Shown here: piece by piece, positions 22,201 to 33,680 of the stretch
How the letters are laid out: every line of letters begins with the position of its first letter
Position numbering within the stretch: position 1 is the stretch's first letter
Assembly (NCBI GenBank): GCA_030549495.1
Contig: JAUIRK010000855.1
Location: forward strand, 692,001 to 756,000
Reading direction: 5' to 3'
Source of the DNA: Nectonema munidae
Lineage: Eukaryota; Nematomorpha; Nectonematoida; Nectonematidae
Length of the DNA: 64,000 nucleotides
Position numbers and translations under genes: made by a program
The notes under the pieces: model-generated
Database searches by the model: none
What the model was told of the DNA's origin: nothing
The model's input: only the letters and a program-made list of their open reading frames with translations

Positions 22201-22980
22201 TGTTCCTTTTTGAACTATTTCAACTTACTTAACAAACTTTATATTTGAAAATCTAGTCTTCATTCTTACAAAACTAAAATGAGTTTTGATTGATGTTCTG
22301 GCATATCTACGATGTATTTTGTAAAAAATAAGTAAAGCCAATAAAATCAGTATGAAAATGCTAGTTTATATGCAAAGTTAATTCACAAAAGCATCTAATA
22401 CATAAATAGCTTATTGACAGCTACTGTTAATTTTGATCACAGCTTTTTTTAATTTTACTTTTTTGCTTGATTCTTTTTCTTCAAATTTCATAAAATTTTT
22501 GGCTTATATTTTTTAAATTTATTTTACTTATTTTGATTTTAGGCCATCTAAAATTTTATTTTATCGGCTTAAAAAATAATTAACTGAGCTAAAAATATTT
22601 AATGTGATGTCTTTTAATATCTTAATTAAACATATCATTCTTGACGTATTCCCACACAATATGAGAAATTTAAAGATAACGCATAATTAATTGCTATATC
22701 AAAAATTACAAAAATAGGAATTACAATATGCTAAAAAATTTTAATGGTATTTGGCTTTGCCAAAAATTCCAATACAAAAAGATCTCTTTTTTTATATCAA
22801 ATTTAAGGAAGAATTAAAAATCTTAACAAAAACTGTTTTAAAATGTCAAGGGATTGATAAAAACTTATTATTAACTAAGGTTGAATAAAAAAGACTGTTT
22901 GAAAATGTATGGAAAGCATGTATAATTCACAACAAGGGCAAACCACGATTGATTAACTTGTTTTTAAAATAACCACTTTT

Positions 22981-23495
22981 AAACTTTTGCAATGATTTGC
23001 CTTTTATAATAACTTTTAAGAAAAAAAAACCAGAAAAAGTTATAGAGCTTCAACAAAAACAAAAAATTTTTACAGCATAACTTAAGTTTTTTGAAAACTA
23101 ATTTGACGTATCCACTATATAGCATACCCTATGGGTGGCATGGCAGGTTGGTTGAGAAGATGGACTCGGCACGGAAGCCTCTGGGTTCGATTTCTCATCG
23201 ATACCAATTTGTTCATAGTTTGACATAAGCGGTACATCAGTGCCTTGTCAATGAAAACACACTCACGGTACCTTTACCTTACCTTTTACTAAAAATTGAA
23301 AAATTTGCTACAAAATTAACATAAAAGAGAAAGGAGACAAAATAAACTAATAAAGCAATTTTCACTATTTAAAATGAAACTGTCTGTTCTCAGAATAATT
23401 TCAAAATAATAGGAGGCATAAAAAATGAGATAGTTTATCGGCACTTTATTTGATATTTTCAAGTTTTTATAAGCAGCAAATGCCAACGTATCAAG
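22981..23495 (+). repeat. ~500-bp dispersed repeat, copy 1 (contains a SINE-like core)
   Basis: Aligns along its length with 51346-51845, both plus strand. Landmarks are TTTGCAATGATTTGC, AGTTATAGAGCTTCAACAAA, GGGTGGCATGGCAGGTTGGT and AATAATAGGAGGCATAAA. I estimate roughly 88-90% identity. The tRNA-like segment at 23131-23288 lies inside, so the SINE was in place before this unit spread, or is part of it. Confidence 0.75.
23131..23288 (+). mobile_element. tRNA-derived SINE, subfamily B
   Basis: The head GGGTGGCATGGCAGGTTGGTTGAGAAGATGG supplies an A-box-like region, and CTGGGTTCGATTTCTC is a B-box match. The 3' half (CATAGTTTGACATAAGCGGTAC, GTGCCTTGTCAATGAAAACAC, GGTACCTTTACCTTA) is clearly shared with subfamily A at 31506, although the heads differ. 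Confidence 0.75.
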
Positions 23496-23499
23496 TACA

Positions 23500-24540
23500 T
23501 TTTTAACAACTGATTTTGTTTCGATAATATATTTTTATTATAATAATCAACAAATTTTCTAACAAAAATTATTTAATTAATTATGTACAGTGTAACTTAC
23601 TAAATTTAACAATCGAACGTTATAAAAAATATCTCTGCTCAAATAATAAACAAATAGAATATTTTTGCTTTTAAACTGAATAGCTAGTCAAAATATTAAT
23701 TCCCAAATAGCTATTGAAAAAAAATTTCTTGAATTGAAAAAATTAAAGTTTTCAAATGTAACAAACGTACTGATAAAGATTAAAAGTCATCTTTGTTGAA
23801 AATTTTTTTAACGCGAGTCTGACAATATTCATTGATATAAAATTTTAACGATTTTTTCTCTCATTTAAAAACATAAACAAATTTTCATTTTTGCAAAATG
23901 TTTGGTGTATTGATGGAACTAAATTTTTTCAAAATCACTATAAATTTAAATTCACTATATCACATAAGTTTACTATGCATGGGATAATTGATCAAGAATT
24001 AGTGTGGCCTTGATAGAAGCGATGGCCTACGTTACGGTCGAGAAGAAATTTCATAATTTTTACTTCACATTTATGTACCGTAAAATCGTATCAGAAAATA
24101 AAACTCGATATTTATAAAACGTATCAAAATTAAAAAAAAAAAGTTAGAAGCAAAAAACGTAATGGAACATGAGGAAAATGATTCTTTCGAGGTTATTTGC
24201 CTTGAAAATAAACGTTTTAAATATTCTTTAGTTCAATAAATGCATATTTATATAAGTTTTTTATTTTCAATATTTTTAAATTACTCGTTTAGAGCACTTT
24301 ATTTGATTTAACATAGTTTGTTAAGCAAAATTCAAAAAACATCAAATTTGATATTTAATGAAATAAAAATTTCATATAAAATGGAGAAATTTGGAGAAGT
24401 TTATTAAAAATTCAATTATTACATCGTAATAAAAAGAGCGCTTTCAACTATTTTGTCCTTTAGCCTCAGAAAATTTCTTTCAACACTCACTTGAGTGATA
24501 CAAGAAATGATAAAACTATTTATATATTTGGAAACCTGAT
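23500..24540. other. AT-rich spacer, no feature seen
   Basis: No coding similarity or repeat was recognised. Confidence 0.4.
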
Positions 24541-24559
24541 ATTCTTAAGGAGTTTTAAT

Positions 24560-25860
24560 GAAGAACACCTTGATATATCACCTTTTGATACCGACAACAC
24601 CGATCTTTTAAAGGAATCCCGCAATCACGTCCTACACAATGACCTCCATATTCCATGAACAAACCTTTTACAAACAAATTAAAGGCTTGCCCATGGGATG
24701 TAAACTTTCATCTATTTTATCCAATATTTACTTACACTCCTTAGAAATAAAACTCTCCTAGCACCCTAATTTCCCCCATGAAACCTGGCACAGATATGTC
24801 GACGACATTTTCTTTCTATGGAACACCTCTAATAACTTTAACGAATTTTTTGAATTCGCCAACCACCATGATCCACATATCAAGTTCACCAAGGAAACCA
24901 ACGAAACAGAACTTAATTACTTAGACATCCAGATCCAAATAGTAAACAACACATTTAATTCATCATATAAAAATCCATTTTTCTTAATTACAACTCTGCC
25001 CACTCTATGCACATCAAAAAAAACCACCTACCTCGGCCATATCTCAAGAATATACAAAATCAACAATACAAAAGTCTTACTGGGCAGTGATATTGAAAAC
25101 CTTAATTCAATTTTTCAAAATGTATACTCCCCCCTCCCCCCATATCCTGAATAAATGGCACTGCGAATTCTCAGCCTTCCGTACCCTATATGTTCCATAA
25201 AATATCTATTCCTCGATGAACTATATTTTTCTTCTACTCGTACTCCTCTAATACTATCTCCTATCCAAAACGCCCTACGCAAAAAATAGAAATGATCATC
25301 AAGAAACATAATCACCCTATTACAAATATCCAAAAAAGCCGTCAAATCAAAACCTATTTGTCCAATAAACCTAAACCATATCCACTACCCAAATTGCAAC
25401 AACAAATGCAACCTCATCAACATCATTTATAAGATAAAATGCTCTCTGTTCAATAGTATCTATATTGGAGAAACCAAAAGACTTCCCTATCCCGCTTTAA
25501 GGAACACCTCAGGGATGCCAAACTTAAAAGTGCTGAGAAGGAAATAAGCTACCATACCTTATAATCCATAAGGATACACCAAGTGGACAAGCCTCACTCT
25601 CCATGGAAGTAATTTAATTACGCCTCAAGCTACCTCCAACAACAACCCAAAGAAGAATACTGAATCACGACACTAAAGCCCTATATCAACGCGCATCACA
25701 CACAGCCAATAACTCACAATTAACACCTCTAACATCACCGAAACCCACCTCTTTCATTTTTAATAAAGACGTGTATAATTTTTGTTACGCCTATCTTATG
25801 ATATTCTATATGGATTATGTATATTACATGATTGTACAATAAATTGATCTAAGTGGAACA
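24560..25860 (+). mobile_element. Penelope-like element fossil with RT and GIY-YIG
   Basis: Plus-strand remnant of an endonuclease-bearing Penelope-like retroelement. RT motifs are FYKQIKGLPMGCKLSSILSNIYLHSLE near 24660-24750 and RYVDDIFF near 24790-24815. The downstream GIY-YIG nuclease part is recognisable as NLINIIYKIKC followed by YIGETKR at 25405-25480. The N-terminal region is lost and the copy is broken in several places, so it is old. It is a different lineage from the Penelope-like piece in the 20.2/29.1-kb composite, to judge by the divergence in the shared motifs. Confidence 0.85.
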
Positions 25861-27840
25861 AGAAAAAATATATCAAAGCTTCGATAAAAAAACGAGATCG
25901 AAGTCGTACGGATATTTATAGGAAATAAGATTTTTTTCGTACGTAACTGGGAACCATAAATTTTACAAAAAAAAACTATCGAGCAGTAATAAATTTTCGA
26001 AACGTAACGTACCGTAAACCACCACTTTTTGAGTGAATAGATACGCTAAGTGTCCTTTGAAGAAGAATTATCTGCAAAATATATTACATTTTTGTCTTGA
26101 ATTTTGTTTAACAGTCACTTTATCAATATCAAGTTTAGAAAAGCTCTTCTTTCATTTACAGCTTCAATTATTCATTTGATAAAAAAGACGTATACAAATA
26201 AATTATAACAAAGATAGGCCAAAAAATAAGTTAAAAATGAGAAAGATGTAGCCCTAAAAAGGGCTTCGGTATTTTAAGTTATGGCTGAAAAAATTCAATC
26301 TAAAAAGTATTACCTTTGCATGGAAAATGGTGATTATAGGAAAAATTCCAAGTTCAATCAATTTATACTTTTAAAGCTTATCAAAATATGTTGATTACGA
26401 AAATGTAAAACGATGTCAATTTCTAAATGATAAAATACTTTATTAACCACTTTTAATATTTTAAAAAAGTTAAATTTAAAAGCGAAAAAAATAATAATAA
26501 TCGATTCGAACAATTTAAAATTAATTGCATATTTGTAATAATCGCATTTGAAATTCACGCTTTATGTGTTTTGGGATTAAAAGACACCCACTCATTAAGT
26601 AGTAAATACAAAAAATAACATTAATATAATTTCATTTAAAAAATGAACTAAAAATTCAACTATTTCCTCGTACGGATTCACCCATCTCTGTGCTTTTCAG
26701 ATTTTGTTGTCTTAGTAAAATTCTTTGTATTTTTAGCATTGTGTACCAGACTCTTGATAGGTTGCCATTTGCCGTGCTTCTAGATATTGATCTTTGAAGC
26801 AACAAGCCCACATTAAAACCCTTTCGTGACCAGTGTATATGATACATAAACAATTTTACCTTCGTCTGCTTTTTCAAATAGTTTTGTATATGAATCTTCT
26901 GCTTTTTAATAAATATCGTCTTGTTTTTCTGGTAATGAAAGGGTCAAAGTGTTTCTTGTTACTCACTCTACTATCGGTATAAATACTTGTTATATGACTC
27001 TGTTAAGATTTTATCTTAAATTAGTCCCGAAGTTTTTAAGACCTTGAAAATCACATTTAATCTCTCTCAAAGAATACATTACTAAGTGGCAAAAGTAAAA
27101 TATGTTTAAGCAGTCCCGTCAATATACAAAATACAACTCCAGTCTCGGCTTTTAAATATATAGACCTTATGAAAGCTTAAGTATCCTGTGCCGAATTGTC
27201 CCTTAACTATAAAATAGAGTCTAGTCCTGTGACTATTGGTCATCTATGAACTCACATGAATTTTAACTTTGTTAAATCCGTTATGTAAATATTTAATGCG
27301 GAGAGAAGGTGAAAAATCGGAAGTCTCTAGGTCAAAACGAGAGTAGTGACATGTATTTAAAAACTCTGGCTAAACTAGTTGTCGTAATTTTAGTAACTAA
27401 AATAGCAAATAAGGAAATTTAGCGTACAATTTATTAGAGATAAATAAATTTATTTTATACAATTAGAAAAAATATTGAAAACAATTAGAAAAATTCAGCC
27501 TGGGAGGCTTTATATCTAAAATTTAAGCTTTAAAAAGTTCTTACTGAAAATAAAAGATCAATAAAACCTTTCTTGTGATTTTTGTAGTCTTGACTAGAAT
27601 CTGGCTTGTATCATGAAGGTTTCTGAGTCGAATACAAGAATTTCAAACATCATTGCACATATTTAGATATAAGCGGTGCAGGTTGTATCTTTTAGGTAAA
27701 TAAACTCCACACTTTCTAACTTTCTTCTGGTAGTGAGTTGAAGACAGTATGTATTTAAAGTTGAATTTAGTCTTGCGAACAAATCGTCCAATTTAAGATT
27801 ACCAACACTTTTTAAAGTGTTCTTTTATATCTTTTTAATT
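25861..27840. other. AT-rich spacer, no gene recognised
   Basis: Short open frames only (for example 26656-26877, minus, 73 codons, no domain). Nothing supportable. Confidence 0.4.
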
Positions 27841-27848
27841 TTCTTTTA

Positions 27849-27943
27849 TATCTTTTGAATATTACACGTCAGATCTTTGTTATGAAGTACCAACACCATA
27901 TCTTTTGAATATTACACGTTGGATCTTTGGTATGAAGCGCCAA
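27849..27943 (+). repeat. two-unit 50-bp tandem repeat
   Basis: TCTTTTGAATATTACACGT begins at 27851 and again at 27901, and the following 25 bases also match with a few substitutions. It looks like a simple recent tandem duplication. Confidence 0.75.
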
Positions 27944-28192
27944 AATTGTTAGTCTTAGATAAAGTCTTGTACGTAGTTAGATATTGTAAAATATAAATCA
28001 GACGAAAATTTTTAGAAAAAATTTAAATTTAATGAGAATAATAATAAATAAAATTATAAAATAGAAATTTATTTTTTAAAATATAAAATAATAGTTATAT
28101 ATATACAATGCTTCATTTGATTTTTAAAAATTTTGAATGGCGTAGTAATCTGTAATTGAGTTGAAATAAGATATACGTTCATGGCGTAGTAA

Positions 28193-28417
28193 TATTGAAT
28201 GGAGTTGTTGTTGTTGTTGTTGTTTTATTTGACACAGCTTGTAAAATGCAAGGATTTCGAAAGCTGGCATGAGGCTTTTACAAATTTAAGATGATTAATC
28301 ACAGTTTTTGTGAATTTGTTTTTTTAGCATTAGGAGCCTTGGGGATCGAACCCCTGACCTTCAACTGTTAAGCTGAGAGGTACACCCTAACAACCATGAG
28401 GCTCTATTGAATGGAGT
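28193..28417 (-). mobile_element. complete tRNA-derived SINE with 13-bp target-site duplication
   Basis: The minus-strand element 28206-28404 is bounded by identical 13-mers TATTGAATGGAGT at 28193-28205 and 28405-28417. Its 5' head (28404 down to about 28328) is a tRNA-like sequence. GAGCCTC can pair with AGGCTCC in an acceptor-like stem, an A-box-like TGGTTGTTAGGG follows, and the B box is GGTTCGATCCC. A ~100-bp tRNA-unrelated body ends in an (AAC)n then A-rich tail (28206-28230). It is unrelated in sequence to SINE subfamilies A and B. The matching duplications and intact ends point to a fairly recent insertion by a LINE-type machinery. Confidence 0.88.
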
Positions 28418-28419
28418 GT

Positions 28420-29050
28420 TACACGGTTAAAATAATAATAATGCGCTACAATAAATAAAGAAACAATACTTAAAACTGTGTATATATATATTGATTATTT
28501 ATTAAAACAACTTTTTAAATTAAAAAATATATTTTTGAAATTAAAAAGAAGATTTTTAATTATTAAATTTAATATAATTTGAATTTTTTTGTAATTTGAT
28601 TTTCGTTTAATGCAATTTTCAGTAATGGCGGATTTAAATTTTTTTTCTCCTATAGCCAGATTTGTTTAACTTATTTTAAGGAAAAAGAATAGGCTCTAAT
28701 ATTGAAATGATTTAAAAGATATGCTGTTTATTTTACGCGAAGGATATGGGAATCTTTTTACTTTCGACAAATTTGCAATGCCAAGGAGTTTTTATATCAC
28801 TCTACGAATTTAAATCTTTATATAAAAAGTGCTAGCAAAATCCACTTTTGATATCCCCAGAAAATCAAACGAAGCAAAAAAGTTATTAAAAACAAATTTA
28901 AATTTAAATGTCCGAGAATTCTATGAATACCTTAAAGAGTATATTTTTATCAAATATTGAATAATTGTTTGTTTAAAATTTATAAAAAAATTTTTTTGTA
29001 CTTTATTAATTATTCGCTACGACTTCTTTTTGTGAATAAATACTTAATTA
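28420..29050. other. AT-rich spacer, no feature seen
   Basis: Very AT-rich; no coding or repeat signal recognised. Confidence 0.4.
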
Positions 29051-29084
29051 TTAATAAAGAGTTTTTAAATCTGTTTTTTCTTTT

Positions 29085-31372
29085 TCATACCTTAATTTTT
29101 TGTTTCCGTTCATTTGTCTGTTTAACTAATACTGGAAACGCCCCTCGTATCTGCAATCCTATGATGATTACAATAAGGCAATTCCACACAGGTTTAACCA
29201 CCATTCAATTTTTTAACACTAAACTATTGATAACAGTTTTTTATATCTATCAACTATATTAGCAAATCATAGTTGCCAACATCTGAAGGGCAAAAATGGT
29301 AGAAATTATACACTGAAAATAAAAGATGACAGATTTATTATAACTTCAACAGTCAATGCATTCAAAATATGATGAATAGATAACTAATTTACCAACTAAA
29401 TAACAACTAAATTTCAATTTTCACAATCCTTTTCCGTCATAAAAAAGTGCTTGGTATGTGGAGTTTTTTGCTTCATGGAGCAGTTTTGCTGTGAGTACCC
29501 GCTAGGGTAATTACAAAAATTATTTTTTGATGAAACCACTTGCAAACGAGGGAGTTTTATGTGTAATTTAAAAATACTATTATTAGATTTGCATTTTACA
29601 AAAAACTTCGCTCTGCACGTTGACAAAAATTTTTTTAAAAATCTAAGAACTTAGTTATTTTATTTAAGAAGGTAATCATTAAAATTAAACAAATTTTATT
29701 TGCACAAAAGATAATAATAGAGATAAGTAAAGGAATAATAAAAAAACTTAAAAAATTTTTTTTTCGTAACTTTAGGTTTAAAAATCCAAAATTTTTTGAG
29801 CACCGATGAAATTCCTCCATAAGTTTTACCGCACGTTCATATTTTGGTTGGATCTTGGAATATCAATTATTGATTTTTCAACTTTCCAGTGTCTCCTCAA
29901 TCAATTTATTGCCTTCTTGCACTTTGTCTTGTTTAGTGAAGTTAGCAATTCGTTAAAGATGCTTTCGTTGTAGTGCTGCGTATGAAACCAAGCGTCAGCC
30001 CACTCATAAGAGATGAACTAGCATGCTGTTCTGAGGATGCTACGCCAATCGGGCAAAAGGAAAAATGCTATAAAAACGTATATTGCACGCGAATTCCATC
30101 TTGATTGATGTATGTTCGGTAGTTTCTTCCAGTATATTTCCTTGTTTTGGAATCCTTTGAAGACTCTCTAGTCTCCAACTACTTTTTAAAATTTTATGCC
30201 CACTATGTAGATGACATTTTTTGCATTATGAACAAAAACCATATTAACCTGTTCCACTCAACCCTCAATAATTTCCATGAATGTTTAAAATTCAGGGTTG
30301 AATAAAAAAAACATGACCCTACCCTTTTTAGATTGCGCTGTCACGAACCTACTCACACATAACGATACTTAGACTTCTTATCCAAACACCCCTTTGCACA
30401 AAAATGATCTGAAACGCCTTTTAACCGCTCATTTTATCTTTCATCTAATTCCGAGACACTAGAAATGGAAGTGAACAATGTCGAATCTATTTTAGAGTCA
30501 AATAACTATCCCAAATATGTAATTAAAATCTCACTACGTTCGTCCCAAAAAGTTTGGAAGATAAAGATAAAATTTTGATCGGAAAATATTTTAGAGAGTT
30601 TACAATTTTCGTATTCAACCCACAAATAAACTTTCATAATCCACAACTTCGACACTTTTTATTTCAACAAACTTAAACCGCACTATGTACTCACAACGTC
30701 ACTTTGATTCCCAAGCCTAACAATCCCTTACACCAACTTCAAACACTTTTCGTGAGAATTATGATCGTCTCAAAACCAGTAACTGTGTATACAAAATAAA
30801 CTGCATTGGTTGCACTACTACATACATAGGCAAGACCGACAGACTGCTGCAAATTCGTATCAAAGAACAACAATACCTCGTCTCAAGGCATAAACAGAAC
30901 GCTGAACTGAACCTCCATAACAATATGCTGCTTCAACCCCTAATAACCTATCCCACACATTCTTTCGACTTCGAAAATACAAAAATACTATGCACCTCAT
31001 CCCCAAAATATCTCTTGTTCCTTGTGCGTTTGGATTAATCTTTCCACATTACCTTTATATTAGTACTTGATAAAGTACGTCATCATTCCGAAATATATCG
31101 TTTTTGATAATAAAAATTCTTTGTTCCTTTTTGAACTATTTCAACTTACTTAACAAACTTTATATTTGAAAATCTAGTCTTCATTCTTACAAAACTAAAA
31201 TGAACTTTGATTGATGTTCTGGCATATCTACGATGTATTTTGTAAAAAATAAGTAAAGCCAATAAAATCAGTATGAAAATGCTAGTTTATATGCAAAGTT
31301 AATTCACAAAAGCATCTAATACATAAATAGCTTATTGGCAGCTACTGTTAATTTTGATCACAACTTTTTTTA
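29085..31372. mobile_element. 2.29-kb composite repeat, copy 2
   Basis: Direct-orientation copy of 20165-22452. It has the same parts: block-specific left end, minus-strand transposase-like fragment (about 29413-30125), and plus-strand Penelope-like fossil (about 30125-31120). The 10-mer TTAATAAAGA stands at 29051-29060 and again at 31378-31387. This is a candidate target-site duplication, although about 20 bases separate the left one from the start of clear homology. Confidence 0.9.
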
Positions 31373-31505
31373 ATTTCTTAATAAAGATCAAAAAGTTAAG
31401 AAACGACTCAAAATGTATTTTAATTAGTTTTTAACAATAAATACCCCAAAAAACATTTAGAGCGTTTAATACTCTACACCAAAATTATTGTGACTTTTAC
31501 TCTTA

Positions 31506-31660
31506 GGGGGCGTGAGTAGGGTTGGTTAGATGCTGGATTCGATAACTCAAGGTCTTGGGTTCGATTCCGCATCAAGCCTGCCTTCCTCATAGTTCGATAC
31601 AAGCGGCGCAATTGTGCCTTCTCGATGAAAACACTCCGGGGTACCTTTACCTTTAAAAAA
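31506..31660 (+). mobile_element. tRNA-derived SINE, subfamily A (best copy)
   Basis: GGGGGCGTGAGTAGGGTTGG head with A-box-like GGTTGGTTAGATGC and an excellent B box (CTTGGGTTCGATTCCGC). The body contains CATAGTTCGATACAAGCGGC and TTGTGCCTTCTCGATGAAAACAC, ending GGTACCTTTACCTTT. It is used here as the reference for the copies at 14747, 15581 and 51221. It lies just beyond composite copy 2. Confidence 0.85.
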
Positions 31661-33460
31661 GATAAATGATCACTTATTTTATAAGAAGATTTATTACAGA
31701 AAAGCAATTTTAATGCCAATAATAATAATTTTTAGAGAACCAATAAATTTACTATCTTTTGAATTCAAATTTGATAAAACATATCTATTACAAAAAACAC
31801 CTACGTCCTACAAGCAAACTAATTACTCTCACACTTCTGCCCAATCTAATGCGAAAAGTTCCTTACGTAGAAATATAGCAATGCTCTCTTTATACAAAAT
31901 AAGGATTGGGCATGAATGTATGTAATAACATGAAATTATAGTGATGTAACTACATATTTATATTAAAGGCCATAAAATTGTCTATATAATAAAGTATGGA
32001 AATGTAGTGATGTGGCTATATTTTACGCGGGAAAGTTTCCATTTGTCAAAAGAGATAAAATGAAATTTAGCTTGATGTTTTGTAATTGAGGTGGCGCTCT
32101 TAACTAAAAAGGCGCTCTTACAGAACTAAATTTAAAGAAAAATATACAAAAAAAATCGGGAAATACAAAAGGTGACGTCCTTATAAGGCTGGCACTTTTA
32201 CAAAGGTGGCGCTTTAAACAGGTTTTACAAAGTTCAATGGAAGCATAGCAATATATAAATATTGAATAACACGTCATAGTCTCAAGCTGGCCGTAATTAG
32301 TGTAGAATGTTTGACATCTCAACTTCAGTGCAACTTTAACACAGTTCCATATTGCAGAAGGTTTCATTTCGAACACTTTGTCTTATGGAAAGCTGAAGTT
32401 AAGGATTTATTAAAAGTGAACAAAGGAAGAAAGGTTTGCTTGAATAATTAAAAGAAAATTGATAACAGTGTGATGGTGTATGGCATAACATTTGATTTGG
32501 ATGAAGGAAGACTCGATGCCGGAAAATCCATTGTAAACATCAGTGTTAGCTTGGAAAGTAAGCATTGGGGTGGAATAAGAAGAGTCGAAAGGGCGTGTGA
32601 ATATAAGAGATGAGCAATTGAGAGCGTATCTTTATCAGTTGGTATGGATTGTTGTGGATGGAAATAAGGAGGTTGAACCATATGTACGAAAAAGAAGAGG
32701 AAAATATGATCAGACTGTGTTCGAAAGTGTATTTCAAGGTAGAAGGAAAATTAAAACAGTTATATATAGAAAAAAAATGTGATAAAACATCAGATTGAAA
32801 TCAAGTGATTTGAAATATTAAGTTGGTTGACAAGAGAGGAAATAAAGAGAATAATCATCCAGGGTCAGAGGGATCGTATTGCAATGCACGATGGTGGTAT
32901 AAAAAGATTACTCACTAAGGTTGGAAAGACAAAAAGACAAACGTATTAATAGATTTTAAAAGAATGAATTGGAATAGAATGTTTGTATAAATATAAATAT
33001 ATACTTCGATTAGACTGGAAGAAAAAGCTAAACTGGCATAAAGATTCAGAGATCGTTTGCCTTTTTTTTAACACTTTTCTGCATTCTCTAAACTTCACTC
33101 CAATCCTTGTACATTTGAATGAGCAAAAACTTCTCATTCCTAAGTTATGAATCTTTGCGAAGAATGGTTAACATTTTCTATTTCTAGAAATCTAGTTGTT
33201 ATTTTTATTTAATTATTCCGATTATATGATTACTTCAAATATGAAGAAAAAGGAAATGCAAAATTTTGAAATTTGAGCCAACAGAAATGGAGTTTAATCG
33301 TTTACATCAAAGTTGATTAGAATTTCAAACAGAAAATCAAATGCCGATAGTTCACAAGAGTTTAAGTCTAAGTAAATAGAGTAAAAAAGTGATGGTAGAA
33401 GTAAACATGGTACCAGAGAAAATGATTTCATGAGAAGAAAAAATTATTTGTCTTTCCGTC
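31661..33460. other. spacer with short unrecognised frames
   Basis: The purine-rich stretch 32400-32950 has fragments of open frame on the plus strand (for example VMVYGITFDLDEGRLDAGKS and SWLTREEIKRIIIQG) that look like a decayed coding sequence, but I cannot name a family. No RNA gene was seen. Confidence 0.25.
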
Positions 33461-33469
33461 CGAACTGTA

Positions 33470-33680
33470 AGCGCTATAAAAAACGCTTGCGAGCGCAATT
33501 GGGTCCCGGGCTGGGATTTTCGCACCCTTGATCTAAGGTATCTTTTTATAATCGCAAGTGCAGGAAAAGCCCCATCACTTACCTGCATGACTCAACAGTG
33601 TTGTTGTAGCTTGAATTTCTTGAAGGATGCCATTCTAGCGGACTCAATCTCCAAGCCATTTGTTAAAATATATTTTTTCA
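33470..33680 (-). other. local GC-rich patch with a consensus splice donor (possible exon)
   Basis: In very AT-rich surroundings this patch has clearly higher GC (for example CCCGGGCTGGGA). On the minus strand it contains a textbook donor CATGCAG|GTAAGTG at about 33580-33590. It is preceded by a short ATG frame (MASFKKFKLQQHC). It could be a 5' exon of a minus-strand transcript or part of a repeat. Confidence 0.2.

Larger units (their letters stand above)
20165..22452. mobile_element. 2.29-kb composite repeat, copy 1
   Basis: Nearly identical to 29085-31372 at a constant offset of about 8,920 bp in the same orientation. I counted about 20 differences by eye, i.e. about 99% identity. Left part (20165-20490): unique to the block. 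Middle (20493-21205): minus-strand fragment of the transposase-like family seen at 37640-38900. Right (about 21205-22200): plus-strand Penelope-like fossil. The last 250 bp are AT-rich. The two copies share the same decayed state, so the block was fused and broken before it duplicated. Confidence 0.9.

Noticed and set aside
28328-28404. tRNA gene on the minus strand
   Set aside because: It has acceptor-like, A-box and B-box sequence, but it is the head of a SINE with body, A-rich tail and target-site duplication, so it is not a free tRNA gene.
31506-31580. tRNA gene
   Set aside because: A good B box, but the sequence recurs in several diverged copies with the same 3' body, which makes it a SINE head.
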